DNA of 64,000 bases, taken from contig NZ_VRUR01000002.1 in NCBI RefSeq assembly GCF_008040165.1, positions 1,178,001 through 1,242,000 of the forward strand, written 5' to 3'. The position numbers were made by a program, and so were the translations under genes. The notes beneath the pieces were generated by a model. That model worked only from the letters and a program-made list of their open reading frames with translations. It searched no databases and was not told where the DNA came from. This DNA is from Flagellimonas hymeniacidonis (GTDB lineage: Bacteria > Bacteroidota > Bacteroidia > Flavobacteriales > Flavobacteriaceae). Of this stretch, positions 51,701 to 61,507 are shown in pieces (the stretch's first letter is position 1; each line of letters opens with the position of its first letter).

Positions 51701-52498
51701 TTATTCCAGCTCTATCCGAATACCTTTCTGGTACGCCTCAAAATCATTTAAATCATTATGATTTCCATTTTCGATAGTATACAGTTTTTTGTCTTTGTTT
51801 GAAATAACATCAAAGAGTTTTTTCCCAGACTCATAAGCAACAATATTATCATCCGTACCATGAAAAATACGAATGGGGGATTTTACATTTTGAATGTATT
51901 CAAAGGAGTTCAATTTGTATTTTAAAACATGCTTCACAGGTAAAAATGGAAAGCGGTCTTGGGCCACATCCAACAAATTGTAAAATGGAGTTTCCAATAT
52001 AAGTTTTGCAGGTGTATTGTTTGAAGCTAAATGGGTTGCAATACTTGCTCCCAAAGAGCGACCATAAATTATGATGCTTTCCTCAGCATATAAGTTCACA
52101 ACATACTCATAAAACAATTGGGCATCTTTAAAAAGTGCTACTTCGCTTAATTTCCCCGTACTCTTTCCATATGTACGGTAATCCATAACGAGTATATCAT
52201 ATCCCAATTCAACAAATGAAGAAGTAATTTCCCCCCATCTGGACAAATCTCCTGCATTGCCATGAAAATATAAAATCAATCCTTTTGGGTTTTCTCTTTT
52301 AAAGTGAATGGCATTAAGCCGAGCTCCATCTGGACTATTTAGAAAAATTTCCTCAAAATTATGGGTAAAGGAATATTCGTAATTGTCGGGTAATTGTGTA
52401 GGTAAAAAAATTAGTTTTTCCTGAAGGGTATATAACATAAGTAGTGATAGAGATAATAAAACCAAAAGAGAAAGACCAAATTGCTTAAGCTTTTGCAT
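51701..52498 (-). CDS. Membrane-anchored alpha/beta hydrolase (first of tandem pair)
   Basis: The protein has 265 residues: one N-terminal membrane helix (LSLLVLLSLSLLMLYTL), then an alpha/beta hydrolase with GLILYFHGNAGDLSRWG as the oxyanion region, YGRSLGASIA as the nucleophile elbow (Ser), and a C-terminal Asp and His in HGTDDNIVAYE and NGNHNDL. It is about the same size and shape as the gene just upstream, and the two overlap by 14 bp, which indicates an old duplication. The substrate is unknown; lipid or ester hydrolysis at the membrane is plausible. Confidence 0.85.
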   Translation of the reverse strand: MQKLKQFGLSLLVLLSLSLLMLYTLQEKLIFLPTQLPDNYEYSFTHNFEEIFLNSPDGARLNAIHFKRENPKGLILYFHGNAGDLSRWGEITSSFVELGYDILVMDYRTYGKSTGKLSEVALFKDAQLFYEYVVNLYAEESIIIYGRSLGASIATHLASNNTPAKLILETPFYNLLDVAQDRFPFLPVKHVLKYKLNSFEYIQNVKSPIRIFHGTDDNIVAYESGKKLFDVISNKDKKLYTIENGNHNDLNDFEAYQKGIRIELE

Positions 52499-53360
52499 TG
52501 GCTCGTTTTGATGAATGTTTTACATTAATACTTGAGCCTTCCAAATTGACCTTTTTAGGACGGGTAGTGATGATTTCGGTCAACATTTTATGGTAGGATT
52601 CAAAAGTATTTAAATTCTTGTGCCCTCCTCCTATTACCGTATAGAGCTTTGTGAGCTCTGGTTTTATTTTTGAAAGTTTCACGCTTGTTTTATATGGAAT
52701 TAACCTATCATCCGTTCCATGAATGATATGAATTGGACAATTTACATATTTCAACCATTTGTATGTTGGCATTGGAAATTTTATCAGTAAAGACAAAGGC
52801 ATAAAAGGAATATATTTTTTGGCTACTTTGCTTAAACTATAATAAGGCGCATCTAGTATCAACATCCTAGGATTGTTCATAGAAGCAAGCTTTGCCGCAA
52901 AACCAGAACCCATAGATCTTCCATACAAAATGATGTATTTTTCAGAGACTTTCTCTTTTAGCTTGTTATAAATCACTTGCATGTCTCGTTTTACCGCTTT
53001 TTGCGTTCTTCTGCCAGTACTTTTTCCAAATCCTCTATAATCTACCATGATGACATCATAACCATGCCTGGTAAAATCGACAGCAAACTTCCCCCACCCT
53101 TTAATACTCTTTGAATTTCCTTTTAAATAAAATACAATTCCTTTAGGATTATCTGCTTTAAACCGTAATCCATTTATGGTTGCACCATCCCTGGTTTCAA
53201 TATTATATTCTTCAATTTCTTGATTATTATAATAAAATTGAAAATCCTTAGAGAGCTTTTCTGGCTTAAAAAGAAAGTAATCTTGTAGAAAGTAAAGCAA
53301 AACGCTTATGACAATATACGCTACAAGTACAGTAAGTAAAATGTAAAGCCAATTTTGCAT
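52485..53360 (-). CDS. Membrane-anchored alpha/beta hydrolase (second of tandem pair)
   Basis: The protein has 291 residues with an N-terminal membrane helix (YILLTVLVAYIVISVLLYFL, in part) and the same fold as its neighbour: GIVFYLKGNSKSIKGWG, where the usual HG is replaced by KG, nucleophile elbow YGRSMGSGFA, HGTDDRLIPYK and GGGHKNL. The first-motif change may alter the oxyanion hole. The C-terminal tail of 25 residues is basic and Ser-rich. It is the upstream gene of the pair and is divergent from the DUF418 gene by 135 bp. Confidence 0.84.
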   Translation of the reverse strand: MQNWLYILLTVLVAYIVISVLLYFLQDYFLFKPEKLSKDFQFYYNNQEIEEYNIETRDGATINGLRFKADNPKGIVFYLKGNSKSIKGWGKFAVDFTRHGYDVIMVDYRGFGKSTGRRTQKAVKRDMQVIYNKLKEKVSEKYIILYGRSMGSGFAAKLASMNNPRMLILDAPYYSLSKVAKKYIPFMPLSLLIKFPMPTYKWLKYVNCPIHIIHGTDDRLIPYKTSVKLSKIKPELTKLYTVIGGGHKNLNTFESYHKMLTEIITTRPKKVNLEGSSINVKHSSKRANAKA

Positions 53361-53495
53361 TTCAAAGTGTTTTTCCCAAAATACGAAAAAATCTCATTAG
53401 GCTTCTTTATGGATTTATCGTTCATTTAATCCATTTAAACTGTAACAGTTAACACAAAATGTAGTCTTATTTCTATCATCCATCAAAAAACCATC

Positions 53496-54716
53496 ATGAA
53501 AACAGCCAACAAAATCAACACATCACCTCAAAGGATTGAAATTGTAGATGCCCTACGTGGCTTTTCACTCGCTGGAATCGTCATCGTACATATGGTAGAA
53601 AATTATATTGCCGCCCCTCCACCACCGGTGTTATTAGACGCTATGCACCAAGGTATTGGGGATAATATCGTAGATGGATTTATTGGATTCTTGCTACGAG
53701 GAAAGTTCTTTGCATTGTTTTCATTCCTCTTTGGTTTAAGCTTTTTCATACAAATGGATAATGTATCGCAAAAAGGAGGATATTTTGGCGGGCGCTTTTT
53801 GTGGAGACTTATTTTGTTACTAGGTATAGGATATGCGCATAGTCTATTTTATGCAGGTGACATTTTAACCGTTTATGCAATGCTCGGGATTTTATTAGTT
53901 CCATTTTATAAAATCAATAGTAAATGGATTATACTGTTTATTGCAGTCCTCTTTTTAGGCATTGGTAGATATTTGGTATTTGTGTTTACTGGCGGTGAAA
54001 ACTTGTTTGGAAAAATGGATTTTAATCCAGAAAGCCCTTCTCTTCTTGCATACTACAATACCCTAAAAAATGGTTCTTTACTCGAAGTTTTTAGCACAAA
54101 TGCTTATGATGGTCATATGAACAAGCTCAATTTTCAGCTTGGAGTTTTTGGTAGAGCCTACATCACCTTTGGTTTCTTCCTTTTAGGTATGTTGGTTGGC
54201 AAAATTGGCTTTTTTAAGGATTATGAAGCTCGGAAAAAATTGGTGAAACGAACTTGGATATGGTCATTGGTTTTGTTTCTTGTTTCTGGAGCGCTTATGG
54301 CTGTAACCTTTGGTAGTCTTGGAGAAAATGTCACTTTTGACAATTGGGTGGCAATGTTGGGCCTTACAGCTTATGATTTGAACAATGTTTCAATGACGTT
54401 GATCTTAATAGCTGTGTTTGTCATCTTATATAAAAAATCTAAACCACAAAAATGGCTTTCTAAGTTTGCCCCGTATGGCAGAATGGCCCTAACCAACTAT
54501 TTTTTTCAAAGCATTGTAGGCACTTTCATTTTGTTTGGATGGGGTCTTGGATTTTTAGGAGAATTGAGAAATGTTTACACCTTCATAATTGCACTTTTCA
54601 TGATTCTCGTACAAATGCTATTGAGCAAATGGTGGCTTAAAAACTTCAGATATGGCCCCCTTGAATGGTTATGGAGAAGCTTAACTTTTTTAAGAGTTTT
54701 CCCATTAAAAAAGTAA
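53496..54716 (+). CDS. DUF418 multi-pass membrane protein
   Basis: The protein has 406 residues and about nine membrane helices. RIEIVDALRGFSLAGIVIVHM at the start and YGRMALTNYFFQSIVGTFIL near residue 335 are DUF418 markers; the first resembles the acyltransferase-3 opening. The family is related to membrane acyltransferases and its role is unclear. It is a single gene; 105 bp separate it from the next one on the same strand. Confidence 0.88.
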   Translation: MKTANKINTSPQRIEIVDALRGFSLAGIVIVHMVENYIAAPPPPVLLDAMHQGIGDNIVDGFIGFLLRGKFFALFSFLFGLSFFIQMDNVSQKGGYFGGRFLWRLILLLGIGYAHSLFYAGDILTVYAMLGILLVPFYKINSKWIILFIAVLFLGIGRYLVFVFTGGENLFGKMDFNPESPSLLAYYNTLKNGSLLEVFSTNAYDGHMNKLNFQLGVFGRAYITFGFFLLGMLVGKIGFFKDYEARKKLVKRTWIWSLVLFLVSGALMAVTFGSLGENVTFDNWVAMLGLTAYDLNNVSMTLILIAVFVILYKKSKPQKWLSKFAPYGRMALTNYFFQSIVGTFILFGWGLGFLGELRNVYTFIIALFMILVQMLLSKWWLKNFRYGPLEWLWRSLTFLRVFPLKK

Positions 54717-54845
54717 TTTAATCATTAACGAATAGTGGTTTTCTCGGATTAACTAAAATTACTGGCTGTTTAACGAATTGTTTAAAATAACCTGTCTGAA
54801 AAATCGTTCTTTACCTATATTTTGAGTTCCAAATCTCAACCAGTT

Positions 54846-55328
54846 ATGAACCTATTTTTTAGAATATTTACTTGGAAAAGAAACAATATTATCTCTCTTG
54901 CAATATTGTTTATTCTTGTTGTTCTAAATTTTTATGGGCTATACACCAACAGGTTTTATTTTCTTAAGCCTGACAATTACATTTTCCCTTTATTAAGCAC
55001 AATACATTTCCTTTACCTATATGTGATATGGTTCAAGATAACACAAGGCGAAATGCCCGACCCAAAAATGCGGAATCTAGAGTATGCGCTCTATGCGCTA
55101 TTAGTTGTCTATTTGTTTAAAATATATGACTCAGCGCTAATCTTAGGTTCTTTTTCAGAGTATGAAGAACATGTAATTCCAGCTACATTCAAACCTATCG
55201 GGATTCTAACCTTAGTTTTATATTGCTCATTGCCTTTGTTTACCTTGATTTCTTTCATCCATAGAAAACGGTATATAGGCCAATATAATTTTGAAAATTA
55301 CAATGACAATCTAAACATCTGGCAGTAA
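54846..55328 (+). CDS. Small integral membrane protein
   Basis: This protein of about 160 residues has four hydrophobic helices (ISLAILFILVVLNFYGLY, YIFPLLSTIHFLYLYVIWF, LEYALYALLVVYLFKIY, IGILTLVLYCSLPLFTLISF). I recognise no family. The ATG at 54846 was chosen over a TTG at 54822 because Met starts just before a basic stretch and the first helix. It converges with the AAA+ gene, 7 bp between stops. Confidence 0.65.
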   Translation: MNLFFRIFTWKRNNIISLAILFILVVLNFYGLYTNRFYFLKPDNYIFPLLSTIHFLYLYVIWFKITQGEMPDPKMRNLEYALYALLVVYLFKIYDSALILGSFSEYEEHVIPATFKPIGILTLVLYCSLPLFTLISFIHRKRYIGQYNFENYNDNLNIWQ

Positions 55329-55335
55329 TTTTGAA

Positions 55336-56805
55336 TTACAAGCCTCTAATGTAGCTTCCATACAAGTCTTTAAACTCATAGCCCTTTGTGAATCGTTGTT
55401 TGCCCAATTTTTTATGGGCAACCAATCCCCAAAGCAGTAATTCCTTCATAAAATAGGAGTCTTCTTTTAAGACCTCTGGTTGATGTTCGACTAGTAAATC
55501 ATTCAATGGAGCTACTGCATCTAATTTTGCGCAATACGCTTTGTCTGAATCTTCATCCAATAATTCAAAGCCTTCTCCATCAAAAAACCAATGGATTAAA
55601 TCGTCATAAGCAGTTTCAGCATCTTTGCGTTCCAGTTTTGAAATCTCGGGAAAATAGTTTGGAAATAGCGATTTTATAGCATCTTCTATTAATATTTCGG
55701 CAACAGAGCCAGCACCTTCTTGTTCACCTTCGTAAACCAGCTCCACTTTTCCGGTTATCGATGGAATCACGCCCATGAAGTCAATCAAGCGAATGCCCGT
55801 ATTCTTTTCTCCAGATTTTATCATCCGTCTTTCCGCAGTGCTTAATAAATTTTCAAATGCAGTTATACTCATTCTTGCACTTACACCACTCTTGGCATCT
55901 ACATATTCACTTTTACGCGCTTCAAAGCTAATTTGCTCCAAAACATCCATAGCTACTTCTGGTACATGAATGTTATCTAACTGCCTACTATCCAATTGGG
56001 CTTCTTGTTTGGTTATCTTCTTTGCGATGTCTATACTTTCTGGATAATGGGTAAGTATTTGTGAACCAATCCTATCTTTCAATGGAGTTACAATACTACC
56101 TCTGTTGGTATAATCTTCTGGGTTTGCTGTAAACACAAATTGTAAATCTAAAGCAAGTCTTAGTTTGAATCCTCTAATCTGTATATCCCCTTCTTGTAAT
56201 ATATTAAATAATGCTACTTGAATTCTTGCTTGAAGGTCTGGAAGTTCATTAATAACAAAAATGCAGCGGTTTGCTCTTGGTATCATTCCAAAATGAATCA
56301 CCCTATCATCCGCATACGAAAGCTTCAGGTTTGCCGCCTTTATAGGATCTATGTCTCCTATTAAATCAGCAACGGTAACATCTGGTGTGGCCAATTTTTC
56401 ATAGAATCGTTCGTCTCTATGAATCCAACTGATGGGAGTGTCGTCACCTTTTTCCTTAATGATCTCCGTAGCAAATCTAGAAATGGGCTGGAACGGATCG
56501 TCATGAACTTCGGAACCTTCCACAACAGGAATCCATTCATCCAATAACTGAACCATTAGCCTGGCCAGCCTTGTTTTAGCTTGACCTCGAAGACCCAGTA
56601 GGTTGATGTTATGTCTAGATAAAATGGCTCGCTCCAGCTCCGGTATTACTGAGTTTTCATAACCCCAAACACCATGAAAAGTCTCTTCTCCACTAGCGAT
56701 TTTCTCTAATAGATTTTCTCGCAATTCATCCTTAATGCTCTTGCTTTCATACCCTGAAGCTTTTAATTGCCCAAGGGTTTTTATTTTATTGTGATCTAGC
56801 TTCAT
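55336..56805 (-). CDS. AAA+ ATPase, Mg-chelatase I/MoxR-like
   Basis: The protein has 489 residues. The AAA+ core covers about residues 40-330: NINLLGLRGQAKTRLARL is the P-loop (A in the last Gly place), CIFVINELPDLQARIQVALFNILQEGDIQIRG the Walker B region (Asn in place of the usual Asp before Glu), and FTANPEDYTNRGS sensor 1. A helical tail of about 150 residues follows. It is 12 bp after the VWA gene on the same strand; such AAA+/VWA pairs insert metals or remodel complexes. Substrate unknown. Confidence 0.85.
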   Translation of the reverse strand: MKLDHNKIKTLGQLKASGYESKSIKDELRENLLEKIASGEETFHGVWGYENSVIPELERAILSRHNINLLGLRGQAKTRLARLMVQLLDEWIPVVEGSEVHDDPFQPISRFATEIIKEKGDDTPISWIHRDERFYEKLATPDVTVADLIGDIDPIKAANLKLSYADDRVIHFGMIPRANRCIFVINELPDLQARIQVALFNILQEGDIQIRGFKLRLALDLQFVFTANPEDYTNRGSIVTPLKDRIGSQILTHYPESIDIAKKITKQEAQLDSRQLDNIHVPEVAMDVLEQISFEARKSEYVDAKSGVSARMSITAFENLLSTAERRMIKSGEKNTGIRLIDFMGVIPSITGKVELVYEGEQEGAGSVAEILIEDAIKSLFPNYFPEISKLERKDAETAYDDLIHWFFDGEGFELLDEDSDKAYCAKLDAVAPLNDLLVEHQPEVLKEDSYFMKELLLWGLVAHKKLGKQRFTKGYEFKDLYGSYIRGL

Positions 56806-56817
56806 CGTGTATAAGTG

Positions 56818-57969
56818 CTATCCTTTAATTCTTTTTCTTCTATTTTGTTCGTAATCCTCAAAAATCATTTCACCAAGTCCCTTCAATCCAGTGTAAAACG
56901 CTTTCCCTTTATTGGCTTGGGTAAATTCCCTTACAAATTGCATGAGGTAAGGGTCTTGAGCAATCATAAAAGTAGTTATGGGAATGTGCAGCTTTCTGGC
57001 CTGTTGGGCCATGGCATAACACTTCTCCACTATATAATCATCGAGTCCAACACTATTTTTATAATAATCACCATTAGGAAGCCTCAAACAAGAAGGTTTT
57101 CCATCAGTAATCATAAAAATTTGCTTATTGGTGTTTCGCTTTCTCCTTAGCATGTCCATTGCCAATTGAAGACCAGCAACCGTATTGGTATGGTATGGAC
57201 CAACCTTTAAATACGGTAAATCTTTTATGGGTATAGGCCAAGCATCATTGCCAAAAACCAAAATATCCAATGTATCCTTAGGATATCGGGTTGTGATTAA
57301 TTCAGCAAGTGCCATAGCCACTTTTTTAGCTGGGGTGATGCGGTCTTCACCATATAGAATCATACTATGGCTGATATCTATCATTAACACAGTACTCATT
57401 TGAGCCTTGTACTGAGTGTCCTCCACTACCAAATCTTCTTCGCTCAGTGCAAAGCTATCTAAACCATGGTTAATTTGGGCGTTTTTTAAACTTTCCGTCA
57501 TGGAAATATGCTCCAAAGCATCTCCAAAACGATATTCCCTAAATTCTCCCGTATGCTCATCCCCCCTGCCCGACTTGCCCGTTTTATGATTACCAGAACC
57601 ACTTCTTTTCAACTTTCCGAAAATCTGCTCTAAAGCCCTTTTTCGTAAGGCACGTTCCAATTTGGCGGTTATGGATAAACTTCCACCACCGTCGCCCTCT
57701 TCTCCATCTCCTTGCTCTCCATCTGTATCAAATTCTTCCAGGATAAAACCTTTGGCCTTTAAATCTTCAATAAAATCATCAATAGTATAATCCTCATCGG
57801 TGAGCTCATATTCCTTATCCAACTCGCGAAGCCAATCCAAGGCCTCTTCCACATCTCCAGAAGTATGCGTAACAAGTTCTTGAAAAATCTCAAAAAGTTT
57901 TTCGAACGGAGTTTGATCAGGGGCTTCGTAAGTAGTAAATCGAAATCCCTTTCTTGTATTCATAGCCAT
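56818..57969 (-). CDS. VWA protein, partner of the AAA+ ATPase
   Basis: The protein has 383 residues with no signal peptide. The VWA domain covers about residues 190-375: MIDISHSMIL gives the DxSxS metal site, YHTNTVAGLQLAM the Thr, and FMITDGKPS the Asp. The N-terminal half is charged and includes an acidic Gly-rich stretch (DGEQGDGEEGDGGGS). With the ATPase it forms a cytoplasmic AAA+/VWA pair similar to ChlI/ChlD or MoxR systems. It is the first gene of the pair and is divergent from the DUF1853 gene by 65 bp. Confidence 0.86.
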   Translation of the reverse strand: MAMNTRKGFRFTTYEAPDQTPFEKLFEIFQELVTHTSGDVEEALDWLRELDKEYELTDEDYTIDDFIEDLKAKGFILEEFDTDGEQGDGEEGDGGGSLSITAKLERALRKRALEQIFGKLKRSGSGNHKTGKSGRGDEHTGEFREYRFGDALEHISMTESLKNAQINHGLDSFALSEEDLVVEDTQYKAQMSTVLMIDISHSMILYGEDRITPAKKVAMALAELITTRYPKDTLDILVFGNDAWPIPIKDLPYLKVGPYHTNTVAGLQLAMDMLRRKRNTNKQIFMITDGKPSCLRLPNGDYYKNSVGLDDYIVEKCYAMAQQARKLHIPITTFMIAQDPYLMQFVREFTQANKGKAFYTGLKGLGEMIFEDYEQNRRKRIKG

Positions 57970-58034
57970 TATATAAAATTAACACATTCTGCTTTTACCA
58001 TCATGGCTTTAAAGAAAACTTAACGCTTCTGTTT

Positions 58035-58853
58035 ATGTTTGTAACCATGGACAAGCAATTGTGTTTTGGTTTTTATAATACTTTTCCCCTTTGGATAAAT
58101 GAACAATTTGGAATACAGCAATTTGAATTCCCTAATCTTCCAATGTCAAATTTTAAACCGAAGCCCATTAATGACCGTTTGCGACTTGGCCATCAAATGG
58201 AATATGTGTTTGAACAATTGATTTCATATTCTAAACATTGGAAAATCATAGCAAAAAATGTATTAGTAGATGAGGGGAAAAATAGAATTGGCGAAATCGA
58301 TTTTATCATTAGAAATAGGACAACCGCACAGATTTACCATGTAGAATTGGCTTATAAGTTCTACATCGTCAATCCAGAAATATCTGAACCTATTCACCGT
58401 TTAATGGGACCCAATAAAAAAGACATGTTCTTTACCAAATTGGATAAATTGAAAGAAAAGCAATTTCCATTGTTGTATGCTGCAGAGCTAAAAGATAAAC
58501 TTCAAAAATTACAGGTAAACCCAGAGGCTGTTAAACAACAAGTGTGCTTTAAAACGCAGCTTTTCGCCCCCTATTCTGATGCTCCTATTTCAATACGTCC
58601 CTTAAACAAGAACTGTATTCAGGGTAAGTGGATTCGGTTTGATGATTTCAACTCAGAAGCGTTTAAAACATTCGAATACTATATGCCATTTAAAAGGGAA
58701 TGGGTAATAGCACCTAGTCTAAATAGAGCGTATGCCACGCATTATGCGACACTTCTAGAAATTAACTTGAGGATGTTAAAAGAAAATGCGCCCATGCTTT
58801 GGCTTAAAAAACCAGATGGTACCATTGAAAAACTGTTTGTGGTTTGGTGGTAA
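58035..58853 (+). CDS. DUF1853-family protein, nuclease-like core
   Basis: The protein has 272 residues and fits DUF1853: LRLGHQMEYVFEQLISY, then GEIDFIIRN and YHVELAYKFYI, which together form a PD-(D/E)xK-type signature (Asp in EID, Glu and Lys in ELAYK), and LMGPNKKDMFFTKLDKL. The C-terminus ends KPDGTIEKLFVVWW. An alternative ATG lies 12 bases later. Function is unknown; the nuclease likeness is inference. Confidence 0.8.
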   Translation: MFVTMDKQLCFGFYNTFPLWINEQFGIQQFEFPNLPMSNFKPKPINDRLRLGHQMEYVFEQLISYSKHWKIIAKNVLVDEGKNRIGEIDFIIRNRTTAQIYHVELAYKFYIVNPEISEPIHRLMGPNKKDMFFTKLDKLKEKQFPLLYAAELKDKLQKLQVNPEAVKQQVCFKTQLFAPYSDAPISIRPLNKNCIQGKWIRFDDFNSEAFKTFEYYMPFKREWVIAPSLNRAYATHYATLLEINLRMLKENAPMLWLKKPDGTIEKLFVVWW

Positions 58854-58944
58854 GCTTGTATTATTTGATAAAATTTTTAAACTAATTTAATCTATATGCA
58901 ACCTTTCACAATTTGACTTGTCTTTAGATTATAATTAAAAATTT

Positions 58945-59628
58945 ATGCTAAAGAACTTTACTCAATTTGTTTTACTTCTAGTATTGCTATGCTGTAGTTC
59001 ACAATTAAAAGCTCAGGAAGAGGAACCTAAAGATTATATTGAATTTAATGACCGTAAAAATGTAGTTCATGGGGTTTATTTGGGACTTACTGCTCACTAT
59101 GGGGAATTGAAAAGTATACCCACCTATGGCTTTGGTTTTAAAATGGCCTATGTTGCCAATCAACAGTTTGAAGTTGGTATAGCGGCTACCGTTCTACAGT
59201 CAGACCAAGAGTTCATTACCGTTCAAGATGTTGATAATAAGCTTATTGGAGCATATGTAGGAGCACACTTGGAACCTATTTTCTTTAGTAAAAAAAGGGT
59301 CAACTTATCTTTCCCTTTGTTCGTTGGAGTAGGCGGAATTGGTTACACAACCCCAGGAGAAGACGATTTTGATGATGAGTTTATAGAAGACGAGTTTGAA
59401 AATGTAAATACCATTTTTGTTGTTGAACCGGGAGTAAGTGCACTTTTCAACATATCCAGATACGTACAATTAGAGGCAGGTGTCAAATATCGTTTTACAA
59501 ATAAAATAGATCTTGCTACTAGTCCTATTAAGAGATTAAATGGATTTTCTACTGGTATTGGAGTAAAAGTTGGCGTCTTTAATATGGGAAGAAACCGTTA
59601 CAAGAAGAATATTTCGGAAAAAGAATAA
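58945..59628 (+). CDS. Exported outer-membrane beta-barrel-like protein
   Basis: The protein has 227 residues with a signal peptide (LLVLLCCSSQLKAQ). The mature part alternates hydrophobic strands with polar turns (VVHGVYLGLTAHYGELK, GFGFKMAYVANQQFEVGIAATVL, QLEAGVKYRFTN), consistent with a small barrel, and contains an acidic loop (EDDFDDEFIEDEFE) that may bind cations. No family name. It converges with hisIE, 8 bp between stops. Confidence 0.7.
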   Translation: MLKNFTQFVLLLVLLCCSSQLKAQEEEPKDYIEFNDRKNVVHGVYLGLTAHYGELKSIPTYGFGFKMAYVANQQFEVGIAATVLQSDQEFITVQDVDNKLIGAYVGAHLEPIFFSKKRVNLSFPLFVGVGGIGYTTPGEDDFDDEFIEDEFENVNTIFVVEPGVSALFNISRYVQLEAGVKYRFTNKIDLATSPIKRLNGFSTGIGVKVGVFNMGRNRYKKNISEKE

Positions 59629-59636
59629 CACTCTAC

Positions 59637-60236
59637 CTATTTATGCCGCTCCATCAGCACCTTTTCAATATCATTCAATTGATATCCTTTGGCCTGTAAC
59701 AATATTAGGTAGTGAAACAGTAGATCGGCACTCTCACTCAGAAAAAGTTCATCATTGTTATCCTTTGCCTCAATTACGGTTTCCACTGCCTCTTCTCCTA
59801 CCTTTTGTGCTATTTTGTTTATTCCCTTTCTAAAAAGTGATGCTACATAGCTATCAGGGTTTTCAGCGTCATCTTTGCGTGATGTAATAATTTCTTCCAA
59901 AGTGGAAAGGAACCCATACTCTTGGATATTTTCTTCTGCCCAGCAGGTATCCGTCCCTTTATGGCACGTTGGGCCTTCTGGATTAACGGTTACGAGCAAA
60001 GCATCATGATCACAATCGTTTTTTATGCTTACAAGTCCTAAGAAGTTTCCACTCTCCTCGCCTTTTGTCCAAAGTCGATTTTTACTTCGGCTAAAGAAGG
60101 TCACTTTTTTGGTCTCTTGGGTTACGGTTAGTGCTTCTTGATTCATGTATCCCAACATTAAAACGTTCTTTGTTTGAGCATCTTGAACAATTACTGGAAC
60201 CAATCCGTCTGTATTTTTAGTGAAGTCTATTTTCAT
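59637..60236 (-). CDS. hisIE: Bifunctional HisIE
   Basis: The protein has 199 residues. Residues 1-105 are phosphoribosyl-AMP cyclohydrolase: VLMLGYMNQEAL, FFSRSKNRLWTKGEESGN, and the zinc site NDCDHDALL and TCHKGTDTCW. Residues 110-199 are phosphoribosyl-ATP diphosphatase with KVGEEAVETVIEAKDNN. Both reactions are early steps of histidine synthesis. It is the last gene of the his operon, 2 bp after hisF. Confidence 0.95.
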   Translation of the reverse strand: MKIDFTKNTDGLVPVIVQDAQTKNVLMLGYMNQEALTVTQETKKVTFFSRSKNRLWTKGEESGNFLGLVSIKNDCDHDALLVTVNPEGPTCHKGTDTCWAEENIQEYGFLSTLEEIITSRKDDAENPDSYVASLFRKGINKIAQKVGEEAVETVIEAKDNNDELFLSESADLLFHYLILLQAKGYQLNDIEKVLMERHK

Positions 60237-60238
60237 AT

Positions 60239-60994
60239 CTATAATCTAACGGGGATTCCCTCTTTCTTAAGTTCTTTTTTTAAATCTTTTATTTCAATTT
60301 CCTTAAAATGAAAAATACTTGCCGCCAAGGCAGCGTCGGCTTTTCCATCGATAAAGGTATCTGTAAAATGCGAAACAGCTCCTGCTCCACCTGAAGCAAT
60401 TACCGGAATGTTGACAAGGGTAGACAATTTAGCCAAAGCCTTGTTCGCAAATCCGTTTTTTGTACCATCGTGATCCATGGAAGTAAACAGAATTTCTCCT
60501 GCTCCACGTTCCTCAACTTCTTTGGCCCATTCAAACAAATCAATTTCCGTAGGTACTTTTCCGCCTACCAAATGTACCTTCCAGTTTCCATCAATCTGTT
60601 TTGCATCGATTGCTACTACAATACATTGTGAGCCAAATTTAGCCACAAGTTCGTCAATCAATTCTGGTCTTTTTACCGCTGAAGAATTAATAGAAACTTT
60701 GTCCGCTCCGTTTTGAAGCAAAACATCGACATCCTCGACTGATGATATTCCGCCGCCAACAGTAAATGGTATATTGACCTTCTCGGCTACATGATACACT
60801 AAATCTGCCAAAGTCTTTCTTCGTTCTTCGGTAGCTGAAATATCTAAGAATACCAGTTCATCCGCTCCTTCTTGGGCATAAATTTCTGCAAGTTCCACAG
60901 GGTCACCAGCATCCCTTAAATCAACAAAGTTGATTCCCTTTACGGTACGTCCGTTTTTAATATCCAAGCAAGGGATTATTCTTTTCGTTAGCAT
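60239..60994 (-). CDS. hisF: Imidazole glycerol phosphate synthase cyclase subunit HisF
   Basis: The protein has 251 residues and a TIM barrel with the HisF motifs [19 protein letters not shown] with catalytic Asp, [26 protein letters not shown] with the second Asp, and [14 protein letters not shown]. It receives ammonia from HisH. The gene follows the DinB-family gene without a gap. Confidence 0.96.
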   Translation of the reverse strand: MLTKRIIPCLDIKNGRTVKGINFVDLRDAGDPVELAEIYAQEGADELVFLDISATEERRKTLADLVYHVAEKVNIPFTVGGGISSVEDVDVLLQNGADKVSINSSAVKRPELIDELVAKFGSQCIVVAIDAKQIDGNWKVHLVGGKVPTEIDLFEWAKEVEERGAGEILFTSMDHDGTKNGFANKALAKLSTLVNIPVIASGGAGAVSHFTDTFIDGKADAALAASIFHFKEIEIKDLKKELKKEGIPVRL

Positions 60995-61507
60995 TTAATC
61001 TTCATTTTTTACCGTGAGGTCTACTCCATCATAAAATCCCAGATCTCTATTATTCAATATCTTGGTCCACAATGCTATTTGCCCTGTATGATAAGACAAA
61101 TGCTCAACTACATGAACAATGTTTCCAACACCAGAAAACTCAAAACCCTGGACCGATCTTTTCTTTAATAACTCTTCAATAGTAACTTCTGAAATGGCTT
61201 TTTTTGCGTCTTCAACTGTAGAGACCAACTTCTGAAAAAGTTCGTTTTTGGTATATCCTGACAATACTGAAAACTCTTCATCACGATTTCGATTGTCCTC
61301 TATACCTTGAAGTGAAGCAATTCCGTATTGGGTAATGTTACCGCATAAGTGCAAGATTAAATTTCCAATACTATTGGTCGCTTCATTTGGCTTCTGCCAA
61401 ATTACTTCTTCAGACAACTTGTCTAAGCAAATTTTTATCATTCTTAGACTTTCGTCCATTCGATAATTTGCATTGAGCACAAATTCCTCTTGTATCTGAT
61501 TATCCAT
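60995..61507 (-). CDS. DinB-family protein within the his operon
   Basis: The protein has 170 residues and a four-helix DinB-type bundle. Three His suitable for a metal site lie in LILHLCGN and [13 protein letters not shown]. It overlaps hisA by 8 bp and abuts hisF, so it is embedded in the operon. DinB proteins include thiol-dependent enzymes; no link with histidine is known to me. A role is not predicted. Confidence 0.85.
   Translation of the reverse strand: MDNQIQEEFVLNANYRMDESLRMIKICLDKLSEEVIWQKPNEATNSIGNLILHLCGNITQYGIASLQGIEDNRNRDEEFSVLSGYTKNELFQKLVSTVEDAKKAISEVTIEELLKKRSVQGFEFSGVGNIVHVVEHLSYHTGQIALWTKILNNRDLGFYDGVDLTVKNED

Noticed and set aside
53438-53450. AACTG-TAA-CAGTT interrupted palindrome between divergent genes
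   Set aside because: Five-base arms in AT-rich DNA are expected by chance and no regulator is near.
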